Origin: JADJPF01 sp964492845
GTDB lineage: Bacteria; Acidobacteriota; Blastocatellia; Chloracidobacteriales; JADJPF01
NCBI GenBank assembly: GCA_964492845.1
Contig: CAZBMZ010000020.1
Coordinates: forward strand, 1 to 64,000
Direction of reading: 5' to 3'
DNA length: 64,000 bases
Positions 16,416-25,300 of this stretch are shown in pieces (the stretch's first letter is position 1; every line of letters begins with the position of its first letter). The position numbers were made by a program, and so were the translations under genes. Below the pieces are notes generated by a model that ran no database searches, was not told the origin of the DNA, and saw only the letters and a list, made by a program, of their open reading frames with translations.

Positions 16416-19400
16416 ATGAGTAAACTGCAATTAGAGAAAATACCATCTGACAAATTAGATCAGTTTTTGCGCAATTTTTTTATTGAGCATTTAGAGTACG
16501 AACGAATTGATAAAGATCCTGATGAAAAAGATCCCAAAAGCGCGGACGCTTGGCGAATGGTTGTTGCAGTTGATAAGGCTCGCCCATTTGCTATTGCCTA
16601 TCAAGCTAACCTTTCAACAATGCAGCGACGCGATGTTAGTCGACTTTACATTGAAAAAGTTGTAAAACATCGGGATAGTAGCCCGTCAATTAGTCCTGTT
16701 TTATATGGTTTTACTGATGGTGCAAGGCTAGTTTTCTTTAGTGCTGACACGGCACGTAACCGCGATGACCGTTTTGATATTAATAAAGATACTCAAGAGT
16801 TTCGAGGCGTACAGGAAAAGCTTGATAATCTTCACAAAGATAAACTTGAGTTTTTAGAACGTTTAGGAAAGAAAATTCCTAAAGTTGATTTTCTTTTTGA
16901 TTCAAGAATCTTGTCTGTTGATGATAGTTTTAAGAGTTATATGCGTGCTGTTAGAGAACAGCTTATGAAATCTGTAGTTAGTAATAATCGTGCTTTAGCG
17001 GCTGTTGTTTATTACTTACTAGAATCTCCTGAAGAACGAGAAAAAGGAAAACTTCGCTTTACTAATGAAAACAAAGAACTTACAAAAGATCTCCGAACGC
17101 TACATTTAGAACTAGGTATGCGTCTTGGAGATGCTATTGCAGCGGCTGTTGATACTTTAATTTTGCGTTATTTAATGGTTCGATTTTTAGAAGCTTATCA
17201 TCCTGATGCAATGAAAGGGTTACTATCAACAAAAGAAATTGTCCAGATTAGTGGAGTTTCTCGTAAACGAGTAGATCTTGCTAACATAGCTAACAAACAA
17301 GGAACTCTTTTTAGTGATAATGAGGCAAGTGTTACTAATTTTACAGACCTAGAGCTTGATGTAATAAAAATAGTATTTGGTAAATCAATAAAAATTAATC
17401 TTTCTGATGCAAGGAAAAAAGCTAAAGGTGATGGCAACCAACAAGATATTTTTTCTTTAATAGATGGACAATTAGGATCAGAAACAATTATTGAAGAAGA
17501 AGAAAAACGTAGCCAAACATTAGGCGGAGATTTCTACCTAGCAGATTTAGGTAAAGCAGCACAAGAAATAGAAAAAGTTTTGCTTAGTAATACAACTTCT
17601 TTAGGTTCAGCACTTATGCAAGATTTTTTGGTTCGTATAAGTGATAAACAAGATGTTAAAGCACATTGGCAGTTTCGTTATGAAGATCTTCGGCCTCAAA
17701 CCCTACAAGATTACTACGAATCTTCACTTAGTACGGCTGTACAGCTAGCCTACAATGAAAAAGACAAAAGTTTTGAAATTGCTGTTGGAGAAAGTAAACG
17801 TCAGCGTAAAGAATTAGGGGCATATTACACAGACGCGCGGCTTTGTCGCTATATGGTTGAGCAAACCGTTAAACCGCTATTTGATGAGCGTATCGAGCAA
17901 CTACGAATAGCAATTGAGGACAAAGATTTAGCTACAGCTAGACAAACTTTTTATTCAATTGTCCATATGTCCATTTGTGACCCAACAATGGGAAGTGCGC
18001 CGTTTTTGCGTGCTGCTTTTGATTATTTAGCTGAATCTACGCAATATTTTAAGCTGTGTAGATATGTAAATGAGTGTAAAACTAAATTACCAGACTTTTA
18101 CAGCGAAGTAGCCAAAAACTACCCATTCCTTGCGGCCAAAGGTGGGCGAATGGATGAAGATGGCGTAGGGGCTTGGGAACTGCATATTTTACGTCAAATG
18201 CTTTACGGTGTGGACATTGACCGCAAAGCCGTGTGTATAGCCTGCCAGACCTTTGCATTATCATCAATGCGTTACTTAAAACAAGGTGAGCGTTTTCCAT
18301 CATTTTTTAACTTAAATTTAAAGTTAGGTAATGCGTTAATTTCGCCTACAAGACCAAGCGACAGACCGCAGTTAGCCGCAAAACAAGGTAAAGAGCTTGC
18401 AAAACTTATTCAACTTCGCCGCAAAGCGCGATTAATTCCCAACGATGAAAAAGCCTATGAAGAGCTAGCCAAAATCTTTAAGCAAATTCAGGAACTTAAA
18501 ACACCTATTTTGCAAGAGCTTGTACAAGAAAATGTAGCACCTATCCTAGATAAATTTACCGAAGAATTATTGCCATTTTGTTGGGAGCTAGAATTTCCAG
18601 AAGTATTTTTTAATGATAATGGAACGCTCAAAGAAAATCCAGGTTTTGACGTTGTGATAGGCAATCCACCTTGGAATAATATTAAACCTGATGACAGAGA
18701 ATTTTTTGAAGTCTTATCAAGAAACTTTTCTAACTTAAAAGCACGTGCAGAACGGGATCAAGCTGTTGGTGAACTTCTAAAAGATGAAGCAATTAATAAA
18801 CTTTATAAGCAATATTTGTCAATTTATGAAAAGTGGAATGATTTTGTTCGTGATAGCAGTCTTTACAAATACCAAAAACCTAAATTTGAAAATATAAATG
18901 TTTTCAAGATAGACAATAACTTTTATAAACTAACACTTGAGCATGTTTGGCTTTTGACCAAACAAAATGCAACAATATCTTTGCTTGTTCCTTTGGGTTT
19001 TGCGGGAGATTTAGGGGTAAGTGCATTAAGAAAGCTTTACTTTGAACAAGCTGCTTGCAAAGGTTTATGGGGATTTGATGAAAATGCAAAAGTTTTTCCA
19101 ATAGCACAATCTTTTTTGAGTATAGCGTTTGAAAAAAATAAACAAGCTCAGAATTTTCCTTATGTTGCTGGAATATCAACAGTTGATGAATTTTTGGAGT
19201 TGACTAAAAGTTCTTCAATTCCTCTTTTAACAATCAGTTTAATCCAGAGAACCGCACCAGAAACATATGGTGTACCAGAAATTGAACTTCCAGAAGATCT
19301 AGTCATATTACAAAAGTTATATAATTTTCCTCCTCTTTTTGAAATATCTCGAGAAGATCCATGGATAGCTCGACCATCAAGAGATCTTGATACTACAGAT

Positions 19401-20018
19401 GATCGAGATCTTTTTTGTAACTATGATACGGGGATACCTCTTCTTAAAGGTGATGACATAGAGCAATTTTGTGTTCGAGAGCCATTATCATTATGGGCAG
19501 ACAAAGAAGGATATAAAAAGCGGGGTAAAGATTTTCATGAAAGTAGAGTCGTTTGGAGAAGTATATCTAATATATCTTTAGAAAGACGGATGCACTCAAC
19601 TTTAGTTTTAGCTGATTATGCACTCTTAAACTCATTGCGATATTTAATTCCAGAAAAACAAACTGATAAAGTAAAAATATATTTGGTAGGATTACTAAAT
19701 AGTTTTGTTCTCGAATATAGAGTAAGACAACTTAGCAAGAATAATAATATTAATCAGTTTGTTGTTGCTGGTCTTCCAATTCCAAGATTACAAGAGGGTG
19801 ATAGACGTTTTGATAAAATAGTTTCAATAGTGACAGACTTACTTACCAAAAAAGGTAAAGATGAAAATAAACGTGCAGAGTTAGACGCAAGAATTGCACA
19901 TTTATATGAACTTACAGAAATAGAGCTAAAAGTAGTTCTTTCACGTTTTCCAAAAGTCCCACAAGAAACTAAAGATTTGGTGATGAAATATTTTCAAGAA
20001 ATAGCTGCTCAGGTTTAG
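16416..20018 (+). CDS. large DNA adenine methyltransferase (PglX / DrmMI / Eco57I-like)
   Basis: A 1200-residue protein of the gamma-type N6-adenine methyltransferase group. It has the cofactor-binding motif CDPTMGSAPFLRAAF near 520-535 and the catalytic motif VIGNPPWNN with N750-P-P-W753. An unusually long insert between them contains GVDIDRKAV. Residues 1-450 form a helical region with no evident PD-(D/E)XK nuclease site, and 900-1200 should be the target-recognition and helical C-terminus. It would transfer methyl groups from S-adenosylmethionine to DNA, marking host DNA. The size and lack of a nuclease recall PglX of BREX and DrmMI of DISARM. AAGGAAG precedes the start. Confidence 0.85.
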   Translation: MSKLQLEKIPSDKLDQFLRNFFIEHLEYERIDKDPDEKDPKSADAWRMVVAVDKARPFAIAYQANLSTMQRRDVSRLYIEKVVKHRDSSPSISPVLYGFTDGARLVFFSADTARNRDDRFDINKDTQEFRGVQEKLDNLHKDKLEFLERLGKKIPKVDFLFDSRILSVDDSFKSYMRAVREQLMKSVVSNNRALAAVVYYLLESPEEREKGKLRFTNENKELTKDLRTLHLELGMRLGDAIAAAVDTLILRYLMVRFLEAYHPDAMKGLLSTKEIVQISGVSRKRVDLANIANKQGTLFSDNEASVTNFTDLELDVIKIVFGKSIKINLSDARKKAKGDGNQQDIFSLIDGQLGSETIIEEEEKRSQTLGGDFYLADLGKAAQEIEKVLLSNTTSLGSALMQDFLVRISDKQDVKAHWQFRYEDLRPQTLQDYYESSLSTAVQLAYNEKDKSFEIAVGESKRQRKELGAYYTDARLCRYMVEQTVKPLFDERIEQLRIAIEDKDLATARQTFYSIVHMSICDPTMGSAPFLRAAFDYLAESTQYFKLCRYVNECKTKLPDFYSEVAKNYPFLAAKGGRMDEDGVGAWELHILRQMLYGVDIDRKAVCIACQTFALSSMRYLKQGERFPSFFNLNLKLGNALISPTRPSDRPQLAAKQGKELAKLIQLRRKARLIPNDEKAYEELAKIFKQIQELKTPILQELVQENVAPILDKFTEELLPFCWELEFPEVFFNDNGTLKENPGFDVVIGNPPWNNIKPDDREFFEVLSRNFSNLKARAERDQAVGELLKDEAINKLYKQYLSIYEKWNDFVRDSSLYKYQKPKFENINVFKIDNNFYKLTLEHVWLLTKQNATISLLVPLGFAGDLGVSALRKLYFEQAACKGLWGFDENAKVFPIAQSFLSIAFEKNKQAQNFPYVAGISTVDEFLELTKSSSIPLLTISLIQRTAPETYGVPEIELPEDLVILQKLYNFPPLFEISREDPWIARPSRDLDTTDDRDLFCNYDTGIPLLKGDDIEQFCVREPLSLWADKEGYKKRGKDFHESRVVWRSISNISLERRMHSTLVLADYALLNSLRYLIPEKQTDKVKIYLVGLLNSFVLEYRVRQLSKNNNINQFVVAGLPIPRLQEGDRRFDKIVSIVTDLLTKKGKDENKRAELDARIAHLYELTEIELKVVLSRFPKVPQETKDLVMKYFQEIAAQV

Positions 20019-20027
20019 GAGGTCAAT

Positions 20028-20525
20028 TTGCAACGCCAAACTTTGTTATTGCAGCTAAATAGCGAAACAGCAACCTTACTGGAAAATAATTCACAAAAAA
20101 ATCTATCTGGTCAAACGCTAGATAAATGGCTTGTGGATAAATATAAAATTGTGCCTCAAGAGCCGGTTCAAACAACACTTTTTAGTGTCCCTGTTGAAAT
20201 AAATATTGATACTTGGCTGATGTTGGAAGGTCTAGCCAAAATCACTAACCGCACACCCGAAGAATTAATTGAAGAATGGGCTAACGATAACAATTTACCT
20301 ACAGAAGAAAACCCTGCTGATGAGCAAAACGCGGCTGTTTCTCCAGAGGTTTTAGAGCAAATAGCCGAAGTCTTAAACGTAGCTGAAATGTTCTTTAGCA
20401 GAACTGTTGCTGATACACAGCAAAAATTAGGTGATAATTATCCAGAAGGCGAAAAGGTGGCTAAAACAACTCAAGACATCTTTAGCGCGTTACGCCAGTT
20501 ATTAAATATTGAAATAGAAGGGTGA
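20028..20525 (+). CDS. small unknown protein of the defence-like operon
   Basis: A 165-residue protein with no family I recognise. The first half is polar and Leu-rich (TLLLQLNSETATLLENN, then LSGQTLDKWLVDKY). The centre contains NIDTWLMLEGLAKITNRT, which looks like a short helix-turn-helix or ribbon-helix-helix-like stretch. The C-terminus is a helix with acidic residues. It begins at a TTG preceded by TAGGAGGTCAA, nine bases after the methyltransferase stop, so translational coupling is likely. Its last codons (LLNIEIEG) and ribosome binding region were copied in the tandem duplication that produced the second Uma2 gene. It may be an accessory or specificity factor; this is inference from position only. 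Confidence 0.65.
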   Translation: MQRQTLLLQLNSETATLLENNSQKNLSGQTLDKWLVDKYKIVPQEPVQTTLFSVPVEINIDTWLMLEGLAKITNRTPEELIEEWANDNNLPTEENPADEQNAAVSPEVLEQIAEVLNVAEMFFSRTVADTQQKLGDNYPEGEKVAKTTQDIFSALRQLLNIEIEG

Positions 20526-20531
20526 AAAGTT

Positions 20532-21107
20532 ATGTCAGCAAATCCAAAACATTACTACATAATGGAAGAATATTTTGCTTTAGAAAAAGTTGGTGATGCC
20601 CGCTATGAATATTGGGACGGCGATATTGTTTGCATGAGTGGCGGAACTAAAGAGCATGGGCAGATTAGCGATAATATATTTTTTCACTTACGCCTTCAAC
20701 TTACAAATAGACGTTGTGCAGCTTTTTCAAGTGCATTTCCCATCAGAACCCCAATTCTACCACCTTATCGCTATCCTGATGTCAGCGTTGCTTGTGGAGA
20801 TATAACTTTTGAAAAAATGTCAAGTATAGATACATTAGTTAACCCTACAGTTATTTTTGAAGTGCTTTCTTCAAGCACCGGAGTCGCAGACCAGGGGCAA
20901 AAACTCCAAGCTTATAGAGCAATTGAAACGTTGCAAGAATATGTGCTTGTTTCCCAAGTTAGACCACAAATTACACATTATGTTAAACAAGACAATGGAG
21001 AATGGCAGAGCTTTGATATATCAGGTCTAGCCGTAACACTTACGCTAAATAGCATTGGTTGTAACTTGCCCTTACAAGATATTTATGATGGCATAGTTTT
21101 TAGTTAA
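20532..21107 (+). CDS. Uma2-family endonuclease, tandem copy 1
   Basis: A 191-residue Uma2 (DUF820) protein with a PD-(D/E)XK nuclease fold. It has the family opening YTLEEYFAL-like (here YIMEEYFALEKVGDARYEYW) and DGDIVCMSGG. The catalytic Asp is in YRYPDVSVACG, and Glu-x-Ser lies in VIFEVLSSSTG, followed by KLQAYRAI with the conserved Lys. These proteins occur in many copies in cyanobacteria and acidobacteria; the biological target is poorly known. It starts six bases after the small unknown gene and continues the operon. It differs from the second copy mainly between residues 40 and 110, which would surround the substrate-binding face. Confidence 0.85.
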   Translation: MSANPKHYYIMEEYFALEKVGDARYEYWDGDIVCMSGGTKEHGQISDNIFFHLRLQLTNRRCAAFSSAFPIRTPILPPYRYPDVSVACGDITFEKMSSIDTLVNPTVIFEVLSSSTGVADQGQKLQAYRAIETLQEYVLVSQVRPQITHYVKQDNGEWQSFDISGLAVTLTLNSIGCNLPLQDIYDGIVFS

Positions 21108-21150
21108 ATTATGTGAGTTATTGAACATTGAAATAGAAAGGTGAAAAGTT

Positions 21151-21726
21151 ATGTCAGCAAATCCAAAACATTACTACACATTAGAAGAATACTTTGCTTT
21201 AGAAAAAGTTGGTGATGCTCGCTATGAATATTGGGACGGCGATATTGTTTGTATGAGTGGCGGAAGCCCTGAACATGGGCAAATTGGCGGAAATATTCAT
21301 GGTGAATTGCATAGTCAACTTAAAGGCGGAAGATGTAGAGCTTTTACAAGTGAAATAGCTATTAATACTCCAACTTTTCCCCCTTATCGCTATCCAGATG
21401 TCAGTGTTGCTTGTGGACAAGCTGTTTTTCAAAAGATTGATGGTATAGGAACTTTAACTAATCCTGTTGTCATTTTTGAAGTGCTTTCCCCACATACTGA
21501 AGTAGCAGATCGAGGGCGTAAACTCCAAGCTTATAGAGCAATTGAAACGCTGCAAGAATATGTGCTTGTTTCTCAAGTTAGGCCGCAAATTACACATTAT
21601 GTTAAACAAAACAATGGAGAATGGCAGAGCTTTGATATATCAGGTCTAGCCGTAACACTTATATTAAATAGCATTAGCTGTAATTTACCCTTGCAAGATA
21701 TTTATGATGGGATAGTTTTTAATTAA
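21151..21726 (+). CDS. Uma2-family endonuclease, tandem copy 2
   Basis: A 191-residue paralogue of the preceding gene, the same length and with near-identical ends (residues 1-38 and 118-191). The active-site set is kept: YRYPDVSVACG, VIFEVLSPHTE and a KLQAYRAI segment. The centre differs, with GGNIHGELHSQLKGGRC in place of the other copy's sequence. A 43-bp spacer carries duplicated DNA from the upstream gene end and its own GGTGAAAAG binding site. The pattern of conserved flanks and a variable core suggests either ongoing gene conversion at the ends or selection for change in the core. Confidence 0.85.
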   Translation: MSANPKHYYTLEEYFALEKVGDARYEYWDGDIVCMSGGSPEHGQIGGNIHGELHSQLKGGRCRAFTSEIAINTPTFPPYRYPDVSVACGQAVFQKIDGIGTLTNPVVIFEVLSPHTEVADRGRKLQAYRAIETLQEYVLVSQVRPQITHYVKQNNGEWQSFDISGLAVTLILNSISCNLPLQDIYDGIVFN

Positions 21727-21744
21727 AAATTTTCTGGGGGAATT

Positions 21745-22344
21745 ATGGCATTTAGCGACTATAAAACTATTTCACAAATTCAAAAAGAATTTGGCATAAA
21801 ATACCAAGAAGAAAATTTTATTCAAACCCAAACTTTTGAAACATCTCAAACTTTTTTAGAAGACTTAAAATTTAATTTAGAAAACATTGATGTTTATACT
21901 TCGGAAGCTTCACGTACAGAATTAATTGTCACACCTATTTTGCTGGAAGTTTATAAAAAACATTATGAAAAATATTCTTTTTGGATTCAAAAATATATTA
22001 CCTATACAGATAAATTAAGTGGAACACCGGATTACTTGATTGCTAGTAAATCTCCATTAGGCAAAACCGTTTTAGATACTCCTTTAGTAGTAATTGTAGA
22101 AGCCAAAAAAAATGACTTTGAACAAGGTTGGGGACAATGTTTAGCAGAACTAGTAGCAGCACAAAAAATTAATGAAGATAATTTACTGCCTGTGTATGGA
22201 ATAGTAACAGATGGAGAATTATGGAAATTTGGTAAATTAATTGACACAACTTTCACAAAAAATATTGATGGATATACGGTTACAGCACTATCAAATCTGC
22301 TAGGAGCAATAGATTTTATATTACAAGTAGCAAGTCCAAAATAA
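21745..22344 (+). CDS. PD-(D/E)XK nuclease-fold protein
   Basis: A 199-residue protein with the hallmark of the restriction-endonuclease fold. GTPDYLIA supplies Asp96, VVIVEAKKND supplies Glu119-x-Lys121, and an upstream helix with SRTELIV supplies a Glu (59). The N-terminal 50 residues are Gln/Thr-rich. Relatives are common hypothetical proteins in cyanobacteria and resemble the N-terminal nuclease region of type I restriction subunits. It could be the DNA-cleaving component of this operon, but a structural or regulatory role is possible. It is preceded by GGGGGAATT, 18 bases after the second Uma2 gene. Confidence 0.7.
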   Translation: MAFSDYKTISQIQKEFGIKYQEENFIQTQTFETSQTFLEDLKFNLENIDVYTSEASRTELIVTPILLEVYKKHYEKYSFWIQKYITYTDKLSGTPDYLIASKSPLGKTVLDTPLVVIVEAKKNDFEQGWGQCLAELVAAQKINEDNLLPVYGIVTDGELWKFGKLIDTTFTKNIDGYTVTALSNLLGAIDFILQVASPK

Positions 22345-22371
22345 TATTTTTAATTAAGGAAATTATTTTTA

Positions 22372-25300
22372 ATGAGTGGGCGAGAAAAAATATTGCTAAT
22401 GTTAGGCGAAGTGCTAACAGATGTTGCTAATGGGTTGCAACTTGAAGTTTTGGAATTGGAAATAGCAAAAAAATTAGGTCGTCCAATATCCAGAAAAAAC
22501 TTAGAAGAACTGTTGGTTAGAAATCCAGACCGCTTTGAAGTTGGTGCTGGCGGACATTGGCAATTAAAAATTCGCGCTCAAGCAATTGAAGTAGAACAAC
22601 CAGCGTTATTAAAAACATATTCGCCTTTGAAACACGGCTCCTATGTAGTCTTTGACCTTGAAACTTTAGGAAAAGAGGCCGAAGGCGAAGAAACAGAAAT
22701 TATAGAAATCGCCTATGCCCGTTATGAAAACAACAAACAAGTTGAAAACTGGCAAACATTTGTAAAACCAAGTGTAGATATTCCTCCATTAATTACTGAG
22801 CTTACAACTATTGAAAATAAAGACGTTTCTAATGCACCTGCTCAAAAAGAGGCCATAGAAGAATTTTTTAAGCGTACACAAGGCTATCCATTAATTGCAC
22901 ATAATTGCTTTGCTTTTGATAAAGTTGTTTTACTTAATATTGCTACTAGATTAAAAATAGAAGTGCCTAAAGATTTAGTTTTTCTTGACACCTTGCCGTT
23001 AGCACGAATATTTCACCAAAAACCGGGTCAACGCCATACTAATGAAGATTTAGCAGAACTTTACAATTCACACCAAGCAGGCGCACACCGTGCTGATGTG
23101 GATGTAGCAATGCTTTGTGGTGTTGTGTCAGGGCTGCTAGCAGAAACTAACAACCACACAGCCGGAGTTTTAATTTATGAGCTTTTACGTAAAGCAAATG
23201 AACCTTGGGCGGATCTTTTAGACAAACCAACAAAACCATTAGAGCTAGATAAGGTTTTAGCTGAGTTAGGCAAGGCTCAATTGCCGTTGCTACCTCCAAA
23301 AAGCAACGCTAGCGGTACTGGTGCAGAAACCAAAGCGGTTGACGCAATTTTTGACGAAATGCTAGTGCGTGGACGTGATAGCCGTGCTTCCCAAAAACGA
23401 TTTTCACACCTCGCCGCAGATGCTTTTCGCTCTCGGCATTTTGCCGTTGTAGAAGCTGGCACAGGAACAGGAAAAAGCTTGGGTTATCTTATTCCTGCTG
23501 CACTTCAAGCACATAGCCAAAGCCAAGCGGTAGTTGTATCAACTTACACTAAAATACTACAAAGCCAATTGGTAGAAAAAGATTTAGCATTTTTACAAGA
23601 ATTAATACCAAATCTTACAGCAGTAACATTAAAGGGGCGTGGCAACTATTTAAGTATCAATAAATTACAAGAAGAATTACTTGATGCTGTAGAAGAAAAT
23701 TTTTTATCGCGTGGGCGTGCCTGGGCATTATCGCTACTAACTTCACTAGCCATTGATAGCCCAACTGGTGATTTAGAAACTACTTGGTTTACTTTAGAAA
23801 GCCTGGACGAATATCTTGATAGCCAAGGCGAGCCGTTTATTATCCAAAACAATGTGTCGGCTAAGTCTGCAAGTCAAGCAGATAAAACTAGCAATAGATT
23901 AGATTTTTATGATGCAGCAAAAGAAAATGCTTCTCGTGCTGATATAATCGTGGTCAATCATAGCTTGTTACTTGCTCAAGCTGTTACAACTGAAGATGAT
24001 CGATTGCCAGAACTGATTTCCCCTTTTGTTATCTGCGATGAGTCCCATAATTTAGAAGACGCGGCAACTTCGGTCTTAAAACAAGAAATAAGCGAAAAGG
24101 ATTTACGCCGATTAATTTGTGCTATTTATGACGAAAAACGCCGCACAGGACTTTTAGCAAATGTTCGTAAAATAGGCGTTTCAGCAGACAATGAAACATT
24201 AAAAAAAACTACCCAAGCATTATTTGAAAGCAATCTGCATATTGACAATATTTCTACACGGCTTCAAACATTTGTTGGTGCTAATACAGTTGTTTCTAGT
24301 GCAGAACGGGCGCGGTTTGGAGTTAGCTTAGAGCTAAGGTCTTCATCACTACACGCATCTGGCGGGCCTGCTTTAAGAGAATCTGCTATAGCTTTGCTTG
24401 ATACATTGGACAAACTTTCTACAGCTTTAACTGATCTAGCCAAAATAGTTGTTGAGCAAACTTATAAAACTAGCAATCGAAACAGCCAAAGAGTTGCTAG
24501 ACTTGCTCATAGTTTGGCAATGGATCTTTTTGATGCTAAAAAAATATTAAATTGGTTTTGGAAATTTTATGAGGCTACAACTTACGTTAGAGTAATTAAG
24601 CTTGAACCAAATAAACAAAATAAATTGTTTTGGACGTTAGAAGGCTTACCCATAGATGTAAGCGTGTTGCTGCATGATAGGTTATGGTCAAGACTAGATG
24701 TAGCCGTGTTTTGTTCTGCTACTTTAGCAACTCATGGAGATGAATTTGGATTTTTCTTAAGGCGTAATGGACTAGATCGCTTACAAAAAACCAAAGTTGC
24801 TACAGAAATCTTGCCTCATGTATTTGATTATAAACAAAATGCTCTGCTTATGTTGCCAGCACATTTACCAACACCCCGCGATGAGGCGTTAAAAAAAGAA
24901 TTTCCTCAAGCCGTTGCTGCTGAATTATTAAGATTTATTCCATATTTTCGAGGCCGCACTTTAGGTTTATTTACTGCACGTTCAAGAATGAAAATGGTTT
25001 ATGAGCAAATAGGCTCAACGCTAAGGGAAAAAGGCTATCCAATACTCTGCCAAGGCGAAGGTGCTTTAGCAAAACTTCGAGAAGAATTTGAAAAGCGTGA
25101 AGAAGTTAGCTTGTTTGGAGTAAGGTCTTTATGGGAAGGTGTAGACGTGCCAGGACGCTCACTTTCTTTTGTTTTTATGAGTAAAATGCCTTTTCCATCT
25201 CTAGGCGATCCCTTGGAATCTGCCAGAATGAACGCGGTGGAAAGAGCCGGAGGAAATGGTTTTTATGATTATTTTCTTCCTAAAACTATTTTTACCTTTA

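Larger units (their letters stand above)
20498..21735 (+). repeat. 619-bp tandem duplication carrying two Uma2 genes
   Basis: Two copies with period 619 bp begin at 20498 and 21117. Each starts with the same leader (GTTATT, then ATTGAAATAGAA, then GGTGAAAAGTTATG) followed by a Uma2 gene. In the first copy the leader is the 3' end of the preceding coding sequence; in the second it is non-coding residue. Gene ends are nearly identical while the middle has diverged. Confidence 0.85.
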
